48,654 nucleotides of DNA from Neoroseomonas terrae. GTDB lineage: Bacteria > Pseudomonadota > Alphaproteobacteria > Acetobacterales > Acetobacteraceae. Made by a program: the position numbers and the translations under genes. The stretch covers positions 1-48,654 of the forward strand of contig NZ_JAAEDI010000040.1 in assembly GCF_018129025.1 (NCBI RefSeq), in the 5' to 3' direction. The notes beneath the pieces were generated by a model, which was not told the origin of the DNA, made no database searches, and saw nothing but the letters and a program-made list of their open reading frames with translations. Below, piece after piece: positions 7,803-16,201 of this stretch (the stretch's first letter is position 1; each line of letters starts with the position of its first letter).

Positions 7803-8762
7803 TCAGCGAGGCACGTCGAGCCGCTGCAGGATCGGCCGCCACTGCTCGTCCGACCGCTTGAGGAAGGTGGCGAAGTCGTCGGGCGTGCCGCCGGCGAGGA
7901 ACTGGCCTTCCGTCGTCAGGCGTTCGCGGATGCGGGCGTCCTGGAGCGCCTCATTCGCCGCGGTGTTCAGCCGCTGGATCATATCGGCGGGCGTGCGGGC
8001 CGGGGCCAGCATCCCGAACCAGGACAGCACGTCGAGACCCGGCGCGAACTGAGCGATGGAGGGCACGTCCGGCGTCGATTCCACGCGCCGCGCGCTGGTC
8101 CAGGCGATCAGCCGCCCCTGCCGGTTCAGATGGACCGGTTGCGCCGTGCCGCCGGCGACGATCAGCATGTCGAGGTCGCCCGCCAGGAACGCCGCGAGCT
8201 GGGCGGAATCGCCGCGATAGGTGACGTCCTGCATGGTGATGCCGAGGCGCTCCATCACCATCAGCATCGCGACGTTGGTCAGGGTCGTCGGGCCGTTGGT
8301 GCCGTAGGTCATCCGCCCCGGCCGTGCCTTCGCCGCCGCCACCCAGGCCGGCACGTCCACCGGGCCGCCATTCAGCTTCGTGATGATGCCGAAGGGGAAG
8401 GTCGTGGCGAGCATCACGGGCGCGAAGTCGTCCACCTTGTAAGGCAGGTTCGGCACGATCACCGGATTGATGGTGAGCGTCGTACCGGCGGCCATCAGCA
8501 GCGTCAGTCCATCCGGCCGCGACCGCGCGACGTATTCCGCGCCGATCACGGTGTTCGCGCCGGGGCGATTCTCCACCTGCACGGGCTGGCCCATCACTGT
8601 CGTCATGCGCTCGGCGAGCAGGCGGCTGACGATGTCGGTGCTGCCGCCCGGTGCGAAGGGGACGACGATGGTGACGGGGCGGGCTTGGGTCTGCGCCAGA
8701 GCAGGGGCGGGCAGGGCGGCGAGCGCGGCGATCAGCGGCCGGCGGCGGATGGCGAATGTCAT
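7803..8762 (-). CDS. TctC/Bug-family periplasmic solute-binding protein
   Basis: A 319-aa extracytoplasmic binding protein of the tripartite tricarboxylate transporter family. A twin-arginine-containing signal peptide (about residues 1-24, ending ALAQ) precedes the mature domain. The family pattern VPFAPGGSTDIV is near residue 34 and ENRPGANT near 63. Family members bind carboxylates, but no TctA or TctB membrane gene is present here, so this is an orphan binding protein as is common in Burkholderiales and Acetobacteraceae. The ATG at 8762 was preferred over an upstream frame start because it begins the signal peptide directly. Confidence 0.88.
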   Translation of the reverse strand: MTFAIRRRPLIAALAALPAPALAQTQARPVTIVVPFAPGGSTDIVSRLLAERMTTVMGQPVQVENRPGANTVIGAEYVARSRPDGLTLLMAAGTTLTINPVIVPNLPYKVDDFAPVMLATTFPFGIITKLNGGPVDVPAWVAAAKARPGRMTYGTNGPTTLTNVAMLMVMERLGITMQDVTYRGDSAQLAAFLAGDLDMLIVAGGTAQPVHLNRQGRLIAWTSARRVESTPDVPSIAQFAPGLDVLSWFGMLAPARTPADMIQRLNTAANEALQDARIRERLTTEGQFLAGGTPDDFATFLKRSDEQWRPILQRLDVPR

Positions 8763-8925
8763 GGCGGCATGTCCCTGGACGAGGCGTGGGTTGCGCTCTG
8801 GCGGCGCGGTGGCGGGCATCTTCGCCCGATCGGCGAGGCTTTGGAACCACGCCTTGCTTCACGGCAGGGGCCCCATCACTCCAGGAGAGCCTTACTGATG
8901 AGGTACTTACTTCCGTCGCCGGAGA

Positions 8926-8978
8926 TCGGAGGGGCGCTGCCCCTCCGAACCACCCCGCCAGGGGGTTGGACCCCCTGG
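8926..8978 (+). repeat. Two-hairpin intergenic repeat element, copy I
   Basis: Hairpin A (8926-8948) has a 10-bp stem around GGAGGGGC-GCT-GCCCCTCC. A 9-base joint containing CCACCCC follows, then hairpin B (8958-8978) with stem CCAGGGGG/CCCCCTGG. The same plan, inverted, occurs at 9059-9112. The 413-base stretch 8763-9175 holds these two copies and no convincing gene; the short frames that cross it on both strands come from the repeats. Confidence 0.75.
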
Positions 8979-9058
8979 ACCGCAATCTGTTGGTGTCGGG
9001 CGCAACGGCGGGCTTCGGCGTCGTCGTGCCCCCGGAGCACGGCGCCAGGTGGAGGTTT

Positions 9059-9112
9059 GCAAAGGCCCTTCGGCCTTTGCTGGGGTGGCTTGGAGGGGCA
9101 AAGCCCCTCCAA
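9059..9112 (-). repeat. Two-hairpin intergenic repeat element, copy II (inverted)
   Basis: Read on the minus strand this begins with a 10-bp hairpin (9112-9090, GGAGGGGC with loop TTT), has a 9-base joint also containing CCACCCC, and ends with a 9-bp hairpin (9080-9059, GCAAAGGCC/GGCCTTTGC). Architecture and first hairpin match copy I; the second hairpin differs in sequence but keeps its position. It lies 63 bases beyond the permease stop at 9176, so it could end that transcript or protect its 3' end. Confidence 0.75.
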
Positions 9113-9175
9113 TTCTGGCGCTGGAAGTAACGTCGTCGTCTGGAAACCGATCCCGGGGACGGCTCAGATCATGTC

Positions 9176-9850
9176 TCAGCGCTGGCTCGCCAGTTGCCGG
9201 TTCTCCAGCCGGGACAGCATCCGCACCACCGGCCAGAGCAGCAGGAAGTACACCACCGCCGCCGCCATGATCGGCGTCGCGTTGTAGGTGACGGATTGCG
9301 CCTGCCGCGCCTGGAACAGAAGTTCCGGCAAGGCGACGACCGATGCGATGGAGGTCAGCTTCACCACTTCGAGCGTATTGGAGATCAGATCCGGCAGGAC
9401 GTTCCGCACGGCCTGGGGCAGCACGACATAGGTCATGGTCTGGCCGCGCGTGAGGCCGGTGGATCGCGCGGCTTCGAGCTGCCCGCGCGGCACGCTTTCG
9501 ATGCCGGCGCGCAGGATCTCACCGTAATAGGCGCCGGTGTTCAGGAAGAAACCGATCGCGACGGCGCCCCAGGCACCGACATCGACGCCGATGAAGGGCA
9601 GGCCGGCGAAGACGAAGATCAGCAGCACCAGCGGCGGCAGGGCGCGGAAGATGTCCACCCAGACGCGCAGCGGCCATTTGATCCAGGGGCTGTGAAAGGT
9701 GGACAGCACCGCGATCAGGATGCCGCCGGCGAGCCCGAGCGGCACTACCAGCGCCGAGAGCAGCAACGTCGCCTTCAGCCCCTGCCACAGGATCGGCCAG
9801 GCCTCCGTGACGATCTGCCAGTTGAAGAAGGTGTCGAGGAACAGGTCCAT
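9176..9850 (-). CDS. Polar amino acid ABC transporter permease (second of pair)
   Basis: A 224-aa inner membrane permease of the His/Glu/Gln family. Several hydrophobic helices are visible, and the EAA loop is present as ARSTGLTRGQTMTYVVLPQA at about 130-150, with FRALPPLVLL typical of this family. The ATG at 9850 lies 5 bases after the stop of the preceding permease gene, so the pair is cotranscribed and probably forms a heterodimer. It works with the ATPase and binding protein at 11195-12774. Confidence 0.9.
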   Translation of the reverse strand: MDLFLDTFFNWQIVTEAWPILWQGLKATLLLSALVVPLGLAGGILIAVLSTFHSPWIKWPLRVWVDIFRALPPLVLLIFVFAGLPFIGVDVGAWGAVAIGFFLNTGAYYGEILRAGIESVPRGQLEAARSTGLTRGQTMTYVVLPQAVRNVLPDLISNTLEVVKLTSIASVVALPELLFQARQAQSVTYNATPIMAAAVVYFLLLWPVVRMLSRLENRQLASQR

Positions 9851-9855
9851 CGGGG

Positions 9856-10536
9856 TCACCGCTTCCACGCGAAGCGTGTCTCGATCCAGCGGCCGAGCAC
9901 GACGACGGGCAGGAAAAGCACGAGATACGCGATGGCGCCGAGTGTGAGCGGCGACGGGTTGAACGAGAAGGATACCCCCGCATTCGCCGCGCCCAGGATG
10001 TCCGGCACGGCGACGACGGAGGCGAGCGCCGTGCCCTTGGTGATCGCGATGGTGCGGTTGGTCAGTGGCGGGATGGTAATCCGCAGCGCCTGCGGCAGCA
10101 CGACGTAGCCGAGCGTCTGCACGAAGCCGAGGCCGGTGGAGCGCGCGGCCTCCCACTGCCCTTTCGGGACCGATGTGATGCCGGCCCAGAAGATCTCCTC
10201 CGAGAAGGCCATCAGCACCAGGGTCAGCGACAGCCAGGCCGCGACGAAGCCCGATAGTTCCACCCCCGCATTGGGCAGGCCGAAATACAGCAGCACGATG
10301 ATCACGAGCGGCGGCAGGGCGCGGAACAGGTCCACCACGAAGATGATCAGCCAGTTCAACGGCCGGATGCCAAAGGCGCGCACGACGGCGAGCAGCACGC
10401 CGAGCGCGAGCCCCGCCACGATGATCAGCAGCGCCAGCACCACGGTCAGCCCGAAGCCCTCGATGATCTTCGGGAGGTACTGCGCCATCACGCGCGCGTT
10501 GAAGAAGCTGTCGGTGAAACGATCCCAGCCGGTCAT
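9856..10536 (-). CDS. Polar amino acid ABC transporter permease (first of pair)
   Basis: A 226-aa permease homologous to its downstream neighbour. It shares the DLFRALPPLVI stretch and an EAA loop (ARSTGLGFVQTLGYVVLPQA, about 134-153). It is divergent from the MORN-like gene at 10602, with 65 bases between the start codons, which means the pair has its own promoter or depends on read-through from the ATPase gene across an antisense gene. Substrate is probably a polar or charged amino acid or a derivative. Confidence 0.9.
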   Translation of the reverse strand: MTGWDRFTDSFFNARVMAQYLPKIIEGFGLTVVLALLIIVAGLALGVLLAVVRAFGIRPLNWLIIFVVDLFRALPPLVIIVLLYFGLPNAGVELSGFVAAWLSLTLVLMAFSEEIFWAGITSVPKGQWEAARSTGLGFVQTLGYVVLPQALRITIPPLTNRTIAITKGTALASVVAVPDILGAANAGVSFSFNPSPLTLGAIAYLVLFLPVVVLGRWIETRFAWKR

Positions 10537-10601
10537 GGGGCGCGATATTCCTGGCCACCTGCGCTATGCTGCGCCGCCAACCGGATGGAGGGATGGCCTG
10601 G

Positions 10602-11186
10602 ATGACGCCGCTGAAGACCTCGACCCTTGCCGTGCTTGCCCTGCTCTGCGTCGCGGCGGGTCCGCCGCCGGAGGAGGAGCGCATGGTGCCCGGGGGACGC
10701 GGCGGCTTCGTGAGCGACGGCGCCGGCGGCTGCTGGCTCTGGGCGAGCGGCATCCGCGCCGGCGTCACCGACCTTACCGCGTCCTGGACCGGGCCGTGCC
10801 CGGAAGGGCCGGCCGAAGGCGAAGGCCGCGCCACCGTCACCTGGCACGAGGACGGTAACGAAAGGTCGATGATCTACGAGGGCCCGCTGCGCCGCGGCAA
10901 GAACGAGGGCGTCGGCCGGCTGACCATCAGCACCGGCAAGCAGGTGCGCGTCATGCAGGAAGGCACCTTCCGCGACGACCATTTCGTGTCGGGGCGGGTC
11001 GAGATCCCGGCCGCCGGGATCGTCTACGAGGGCGGCTGGAGCATGGCGCACCCGAACGGCCGCGGCCGGCTCGTCACGCGCGGCCGCGTGATCGAGGGGA
11101 ACTGGGTCAATGGCTGCCTGCGCGGCCCGCAGGGCTGGTTCGCCTTCACCCGGCCGCCGCAGGAATGCAACGGCATGGATACCTGA
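10602..11186 (+). CDS. Secreted MORN-repeat-like protein
   Basis: A 194-aa exported protein. The signal peptide is residues 1-20 (ends VAAG). The mature part contains repeated Y-E-G-x-x units with short beta turns (IYEGPLRRGKNEGVGRL, VYEGGWSMAHPNGRGRL, IEGNWVNGCLRGPQGW) that resemble MORN repeats, and two to three cysteines that could form disulfides. The start at 10602 was chosen because GGAGGG lies 9 bases upstream, while the earlier in-frame ATG at 10593 directly abuts that site. It sits on the opposite strand inside an ABC transporter locus and converges with the ATPase gene, 8 bases apart. Function unknown. Confidence 0.72.
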   Translation: MTPLKTSTLAVLALLCVAAGPPPEEERMVPGGRGGFVSDGAGGCWLWASGIRAGVTDLTASWTGPCPEGPAEGEGRATVTWHEDGNERSMIYEGPLRRGKNEGVGRLTISTGKQVRVMQEGTFRDDHFVSGRVEIPAAGIVYEGGWSMAHPNGRGRLVTRGRVIEGNWVNGCLRGPQGWFAFTRPPQECNGMDT

Positions 11187-11194
11187 CCGCGGCA

Positions 11195-11935
11195 TCAATG
11201 CCGCTCGATCTGCGAGATGAAGGCGCGGGTGCGCGCATGCTGCGGGTCGGCGAAGATCGAACGCGGCTCGCCTTCCTCGACGATGGCGCCATCGGCCATG
11301 AAGACCACGCGGTCGGCGGCGGCCTTGGCGAAGCCCATCTCGTGGCTGACCACGACCATGGTCATGCCGTCCTCGCGCAACTCGCGCATCACTGCGAGCA
11401 CGCCGCCGACGAGTTCGGGGTCGAGCGCGCTGGTGGGCTCGTCGAACAGCATTACGCGCGGTTCCAGCGCGATCGCCCGCGCGATCGCCACACGCTGCTG
11501 CTGCCCGCCTGACAGTTGCAGTGGGTAGTGGTCGGCGCGGTCGGCGAGGTGCACGCGCTCAAGGGCCCGCTGCGCCTTCGCCTCCGCCTCCGCCCGGCTC
11601 ATGCCCTGCACTTTGCGCAGCGCCAGCGCGACATTCCCAAGCGCCGTCATGTGCGGGTAGAGGTTGAACGACTGGAAAACCATGCCGATGCGCTGGCGGG
11701 CCTTGTTGATGTCCGTCTTCGCATCGAGCATGTCGATGCCGTCCACCACGACCGAGCCGGAGGACGGATCCTCCAGCCGGTTCAGGCAGCGCAGCAGCGT
11801 CGACTTGCCCGACCCCGAGGGGCCGATCAGGAATACCAGCTCCTTCTCGGCCACCTTCAGATCCACGCCTTTCAGGACATGCAGATGCCCGAAATGCTTG
11901 TGGATCGCGCGTGCCTCGACGATCGGGCCCGCCAT
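11195..11935 (-). CDS. Polar amino acid ABC transporter ATP-binding protein (GlnQ/HisP type)
   Basis: A 246-aa ATPase that drives the transporter. Walker [10 protein letters not shown] is at 38-46, the signature LSGGQQQR is near residue 139, Walker [12 protein letters not shown] near 163, and the switch His in VVSHEMGFA near 197. The A-loop aromatic is in the HFGHLHVL region. Its ATG shares one base with the stop of the binding-protein gene (TGATG at 11933-11937), so the two are tightly coupled. Confidence 0.95.
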   Translation of the reverse strand: MAGPIVEARAIHKHFGHLHVLKGVDLKVAEKELVFLIGPSGSGKSTLLRCLNRLEDPSSGSVVVDGIDMLDAKTDINKARQRIGMVFQSFNLYPHMTALGNVALALRKVQGMSRAEAEAKAQRALERVHLADRADHYPLQLSGGQQQRVAIARAIALEPRVMLFDEPTSALDPELVGGVLAVMRELREDGMTMVVVSHEMGFAKAAADRVVFMADGAIVEEGEPRSIFADPQHARTRAFISQIERH

Positions 11936-12774
11936 CAGCCGCAGGTCGGGTTCTGCGGGGTCGGGTCGTAGCCCGGCATGTCCGGCACGCCGTAGCCGGG
12001 GAAGACGATGCGTTCGGCCTGGTCCTCGCCGGGCGCGTTGCCGAACCAGCGTTCGGACAGGCGCGCGATGGTACCGTCGCGCTTCATGCAGACGATGATG
12101 TCCTCGACCTGGTTGCGCAGCGCGCCGGAATCCTGGCGGAACGGCGTGCCCCAGTGGAAGCGCGTGCCGGGCAGGACCCAGTCCGCGACATATTGCGGCG
12201 TGCGCGATGCGGAATACCGCACGACCGTGTTGCCCGAGAGGTTCGCGAAGGCGCGGCCCTGGATCACGGCCTGCGCAGCGTCCGCCTGGCTGTCGAAGGC
12301 GAGCAACGTCAGGTTCAGCCGCTCACGGTTGTTGTTGACCCACTGCTCATACGGCGTGCCCTTGTTCACGCTGATCGTCTTGCCGCGCAGGTCTTCCTCC
12401 GAGCGGATCGGCGGCGTGCCGCGGCGGATGCCGAACTGCAGTTCGGTCCAGATGTAGCCTTCCGTGAACAGCAGCGCCTGGGCGCGTTCCGGCGTGACGG
12501 TCGTGGGCGCGCAAAGGAAGTCGTAGCGGCCGGCGTTCAACGCCGGGATCAGGCCGGAGAACGCCGCGGAATCGATCACGATCTCTCGCCCCATGCGGCG
12601 TGCGACTTCGCGGAACAGGTCGATCTGGAAGCCCTGCACGCCGCCCTGGAGGTTGGGGAAGGCGTGCGGCGCGAAGGTGCCGTCGACGCCGCAGCGCAGC
12701 GGCGGCTGTGCCTGGGCGAAAGCCGGGCCGGCGGCCATGGCCGACAGCAAAGCAGCGGCGAGAAGCCTACGCAT
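11935..12774 (-). CDS. Amino acid ABC transporter periplasmic substrate-binding protein
   Basis: A 279-aa type II periplasmic binding protein of the bacterial extracellular solute-binding family 3. The signal peptide (about 1-20, ending AFAQ) is followed by the open sequence [12 protein letters not shown] and the family stretch [15 protein letters not shown]. Two cysteines, one early and one in the last residues, could form a disulfide. The ATG at 12774 has an excellent ribosome-binding site (AAGGAGG). It heads the SBP-ATPase pair of the transporter whose permeases lie beyond the MORN-like gene. Confidence 0.92.
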   Translation of the reverse strand: MRRLLAAALLSAMAAGPAFAQAQPPLRCGVDGTFAPHAFPNLQGGVQGFQIDLFREVARRMGREIVIDSAAFSGLIPALNAGRYDFLCAPTTVTPERAQALLFTEGYIWTELQFGIRRGTPPIRSEEDLRGKTISVNKGTPYEQWVNNNRERLNLTLLAFDSQADAAQAVIQGRAFANLSGNTVVRYSASRTPQYVADWVLPGTRFHWGTPFRQDSGALRNQVEDIIVCMKRDGTIARLSERWFGNAPGEDQAERIVFPGYGVPDMPGYDPTPQNPTCG

Positions 12775-12916
12775 CGTGATGCCTCCTTATCTTTGTGCTG
12801 TGCAACATTTCAGATGGCCGCGCGGCTGTCCATGTGGGACTGCCATAAAAGGGCCTTGCCGGCGTCTCGGTCGCGCCGTGCCGTGGGTGTTCAATCCTTA
12901 CTCACAGGAGGCACCC

Positions 12917-13129
12917 ATGCCATTCATTCCCATCACCCTGCTCGCCACCGGTTTTATCGGCAACCTCCTGCTGGTTGCCCTGCTGATCGGCGATGCGACG
13001 GCCCCCGGTCGTATTCCCCTGTTCGCTGCGGCTGTGCTCGCCCTCGGCGGTGCGGCGCTGATGCTCGGGGGCCTGGCCCTGCTGGAACCGCGTGACGATC
13101 GCCGGTCACCCGCCGATCACCTCTCCTGA
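12917..13129 (+). CDS. Small two-helix membrane protein, 70 aa
   Basis: The ATG at 12917 has a strong AGGAGG site 6 bases upstream. The 70-aa product has two hydrophobic helices (about residues 5-25 and 33-55) and a charged tail, so it is a small inner membrane protein. No family is recognised. It diverges from the binding-protein gene, and its 3' end overlaps the end of the Nudix gene on the other strand by 13 bases. Confidence 0.66.
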   Translation: MPFIPITLLATGFIGNLLLVALLIGDATAPGRIPLFAAAVLALGGAALMLGGLALLEPRDDRRSPADHLS

Positions 13130-13788
13130 TGGCGGTTGTCCATTCCGCGGAAGACGATCAGCGGTCGCGATGCGCGACGGCGCGGCGACATGTCGAGCCA
13201 GTCCAGAAATTCCACCAGCACGCGCCCGGTGATGTCCGCGACGCGGTGGCGATGCGCCTGTTCCGGCGTGAACCAACCAAGGCGCTCCAGTTCGCCTGAT
13301 CCCGCGATGTCGCCGTGCACGGCCTCCGCCGGCGCGCACAGGAAGCGCGCATTGAAGCGGATCGGCCGCCCGCCTGGGGTCACGGCGCGGCACACATAGT
13401 CCAGCGACGCCAGATCGGCCGCGACGCCATCACCGCGGCGCTCTCCCAGCACGAGTCCGGTTTCCTCGAATAACTCGCGCACCGCCGCGATGGCGATGGC
13501 TCGCGCGCGGGCGGGCGTCGCACGGCGTTCCAGCATGCGCCTCGTGGTCACGGGCAGTTCCGTCACGGCGGGCTGGCGATGGTCGTCAGGATCCACGCGG
13601 CCGCCGGGGAAAACCATGACATCGGGCATGAAGCGGTGCTTCGCGTGGCGCTGGCCCATCAGCACCTCCGGCCCCTGCGGACCGATGCGCCAGACGATGA
13701 GGCTCGCCGCGTCGCGCGGGCGAACCGTGCGGCGCGTGCGGCCTTCCGTGTCGGCGCCGCCGGGATTGTCGGCGGCCGCGTCAGTCAA
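13117..13788 (-). CDS. Nudix hydrolase with expanded Nudix box (NUDT7/NUDT19-like)
   Basis: A 223-aa Nudix-fold pyrophosphatase. MVFPGGRVDPDD supplies the start of the Nudix box, but the REL-x-EE-x-G part (RELFEETG, about 104-111) follows only after an insertion of about 30 residues. Such interrupted boxes are known in the NUDT7/NUDT19 CoA-diphosphatase group, which fits the acyl-CoA ligases upstream, though substrate is not proven. No ATG or GTG lies between the nitroreductase stop and the first conserved strand; the best start is a TTG at 13788 that overlaps the nitroreductase stop by 8 bases. The start is therefore the least certain part. Confidence 0.82.
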   Translation of the reverse strand: MTDAAADNPGGADTEGRTRRTVRPRDAASLIVWRIGPQGPEVLMGQRHAKHRFMPDVMVFPGGRVDPDDHRQPAVTELPVTTRRMLERRATPARARAIAIAAVRELFEETGLVLGERRGDGVAADLASLDYVCRAVTPGGRPIRFNARFLCAPAEAVHGDIAGSGELERLGWFTPEQAHRHRVADITGRVLVEFLDWLDMSPRRRASRPLIVFRGMDNRHQER

Positions 13789-14593
13789 GCGCGAAGCCCC
13801 GCAGGCGCAGCCAGGCGCGGAAGCCGAAGCGCTCGGGGACAGAGAGCTGCCGCGCGGCGTTTTCCGACCAGGTGCAGCCCTCCGGCGCCGGCCCGTGGAT
13901 GTCCGGATAGCGGGGCTTCTGCTTCGGGCGCAGCGCGTCATAGGCGTCGAGCGCTGCGGGCAGGGCGCTGTCGTCATAGGCCTCGCGATGGATCACCGCG
14001 ACGGGCGGCAGGCGCGGCGTCGTCTCGTTGCGGTTCTCCGGCCAGCCGAGCGTCAGCCCCGCCACCGGATAGACCCCGTGCGGCAGGCCAAACAGCGGCC
14101 CCACCTTCTCGATATGGCTGCGGACGTAGGAGATCGGGCAGGTGCCGAGCCCCGCCGCGTCCGCCGCCGCGATCGCCATGCCCATCGCCAGCGCCGCGTC
14201 CACGGCGGTGTTAAGGAAGGTGTCCATGTTGTTGTTCGCGTGTGTGCGGCCGTGGCGGGCGCAGGCCTGTTGGCCGCGCCGCATGTCGCCGCAGAACAGC
14301 AGCAGGACCGGGGCGTCCTTGATCCACGGCATGGTGCCGATCCAGTCGGCGACCTTGGCGATCTTCTCGGCGTCCCGCGTGACGATGATGGAATATTGCT
14401 GCAGGTCCGACTTGGCAGGCGCCGACTGCGCCGCGGCGAGCACCGTGTCGAGCAGCGGGTCGGCGACGTCCTCCGCGCGGTAGCGTCGCGTCACCCGGCG
14501 GTCGAGCAACGCGGCGAGCGCGGGCGGGATCACCGCCGGCGGCTCGAAGGGCAGGGCGCCGTAGCGCGCGCGGATCAGGTCGTCGGGCGTCAT
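13781..14593 (-). CDS. Nitroreductase-family flavoprotein
   Basis: A 270-aa protein of the nitroreductase fold, an FMN enzyme using NAD(P)H to reduce nitro, quinone or related groups. Near the N-terminus RRVTRRYRAEDV provides the flavin phosphate-binding segment, followed by SAPAKSDLQQYSIIV with residues that line the flavin pocket. LGTCPISYVR near 165 and VAGLTLGWP near 194 match the NfsA/FRP-like branch. The ATG at 14593 begins a normal N-terminus. Gene order suggests cotranscription with the upstream MFS gene and the downstream Nudix gene. Confidence 0.86.
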   Translation of the reverse strand: MTPDDLIRARYGALPFEPPAVIPPALAALLDRRVTRRYRAEDVADPLLDTVLAAAQSAPAKSDLQQYSIIVTRDAEKIAKVADWIGTMPWIKDAPVLLLFCGDMRRGQQACARHGRTHANNNMDTFLNTAVDAALAMGMAIAAADAAGLGTCPISYVRSHIEKVGPLFGLPHGVYPVAGLTLGWPENRNETTPRLPPVAVIHREAYDDSALPAALDAYDALRPKQKPRYPDIHGPAPEGCTWSENAARQLSVPERFGFRAWLRLRGFALD

Positions 14594-14705
14594 GGCGGCA
14601 GGGTGGCACCCATCGGGCGACGGCGGAAGCCGCCCCGCCGCGAAGGCGTTGCCGCTCGCCATGGCTTGGCGGGCACCTCCCCCAATCGGAGGGCCGGGAT
14701 CTCCT

Positions 14706-16061
14706 CTACCGGCCGCGCACCGCGGGCAGCAGGCGTAGGAAACTGACGGTGCCCGCCAGCCCCGCCACCGCGACGCCGAGCCAGATGGCAGCCACCATGC
14801 CCGCCTGCGGGTCTAGCGACAGGCAAACCGCCACCGCCGCGGCGCCCAGCGACTGGCCGAGCAGCCGCGACGCCGCGAGGATGCCGCCGGCGCCGCCGCT
14901 GCGGTGGGGCGGCGCGCTGCTCATCAGCGCCTTCATGTTCGGCGATTGGAAGAAGCCGAAGCCGATGCCGCAGATCACGAGCCGCCAGGCGATCGAGACG
15001 ATGCCCGCATCTGGCGGCAGCGTCGCGATGGCTGCGAGGCCCAGGGCGACGACGAACAACCCGATGCCCCCCAGCAGCCCCGGCGCCACCCGGTCGCTGA
15101 GCGGCGCCGCGATGAGGGTCATCACGGCGAGGGTCGCCGGCCAGGGGGTGATGAGGAAGCCCGCCTCGACCTGGCTGTAGCCGAGCTTGAACTGGAACAG
15201 GAAGGGCAGCACCACGAACACCAGCCCCTGGATGACGAAGGCGCAGATCGACGTGGCCGATGACAGGGCGAACAGCGGCAGGCGGAAAAGGTCGACGGCG
15301 AGGATCGGCGCCGCGTGGTTCGCCTCCCGCCGCCGCAGCGCGAGGAAGCAGGCGACGGCGGCGCCCAGCGCGCCGGCGATGACGGGCCACGCCGCGCGAT
15401 GCGCGATGCTCGCGACGCCAAACAGCAAGGCACCGAACATGGCCGCACAGAGCAGCGCCGAGATGGCGTCGAAGGGGCGGATGTTGCGCTCCGTCGCCGG
15501 CAGGTCCCGCGCGGCGAGACCGACGACGAGCAGCGCGAGCGGCACATTCATCAGGAACAGCCAGGGCCAGTCGGCGACTGACAGGATCGCCGAGGCGGCG
15601 GTCGGGCCGACCGAGAAGGCGATGCCGACCACCAGCGCATAGACGCCGAGCCCGCGGCCGAGCCGGTCCGGCGGGTAGAGGGTGCGGATCAGCGCCGGCG
15701 TCGTCGCCGATACCGCCGCCGACCCCAGCCCGAGCAGCGCGCGCGCCACGGCGAGGCCAGCGAGCGACTCCGCGAGGCCACTGGCGATGGCGCCGAGGGC
15801 GAAGACGCCGAGGCCGGCGAAGAAGATGCGCCGATGCCCATGGATCTCGCCCAGCGCGGCCAGGGGCAGCAGCGCAGCGATCACCGCGAGGTAATAGGCG
15901 TTCACGATCCAGATCGCGCTGGCGGGATTCGCGCCGATGCCCTGGGCGATGGCGGGCAGCGCGGTGCTCGTCAGGGAGATGTCGAGCGTGACGATGGCGA
16001 CGCCGAGCTGGACGGCGACCACGGCGCGCAAGCGCGCCCCGCGGTCGGCAGGCTGGGTCAT
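14706..16061 (-). CDS. MFS transporter, drug:H+ antiporter (DHA2/EmrB-like)
   Basis: A 451-aa major facilitator protein with about 13-14 hydrophobic segments. The first helix carries TLDISLTSTALPAIA, the counterpart of the LDxTIVNVALP motif C-like entry seen in DHA2 exporters, and LGLGSAAVSATTPALIRTLYP matches the G-rich motif of this family. It probably exports a hydrophobic compound by proton antiport; the substrate is unknown. The ATG at 16061 is used; a GTG two codons upstream is possible. It lies between the acyl-CoA synthetase and the nitroreductase on the same strand. Confidence 0.88.
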   Translation of the reverse strand: MTQPADRGARLRAVVAVQLGVAIVTLDISLTSTALPAIAQGIGANPASAIWIVNAYYLAVIAALLPLAALGEIHGHRRIFFAGLGVFALGAIASGLAESLAGLAVARALLGLGSAAVSATTPALIRTLYPPDRLGRGLGVYALVVGIAFSVGPTAASAILSVADWPWLFLMNVPLALLVVGLAARDLPATERNIRPFDAISALLCAAMFGALLFGVASIAHRAAWPVIAGALGAAVACFLALRRREANHAAPILAVDLFRLPLFALSSATSICAFVIQGLVFVVLPFLFQFKLGYSQVEAGFLITPWPATLAVMTLIAAPLSDRVAPGLLGGIGLFVVALGLAAIATLPPDAGIVSIAWRLVICGIGFGFFQSPNMKALMSSAPPHRSGGAGGILAASRLLGQSLGAAAVAVCLSLDPQAGMVAAIWLGVAVAGLAGTVSFLRLLPAVRGR

Positions 16062-16201
16062 CGGCACGTCATGCCAGCGGACTGGTCAATCGACCGGTCC
16101 GAGGCCGCGAATGCGGCCCGCCGGTCGTCCGGCGAAAGCCAAGCCGACCGGAGGTCTGCGCCCCACGTCGGAGGGCATGAACAGGGTAGGGGCCGTTGGT
16201 A

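Noticed and set aside
8876..9112. Short frames on both strands across the intergenic repeats
   Set aside because: They consist of the translated hairpin sequences; such frames recur wherever the repeat occurs and are not conserved proteins.
9176..10840. One 554-codon permease-like frame
   Set aside because: The upstream half runs in the wrong frame through the first permease gene; the two real permeases (224 and 226 aa) are separate genes with a 5-base gap.
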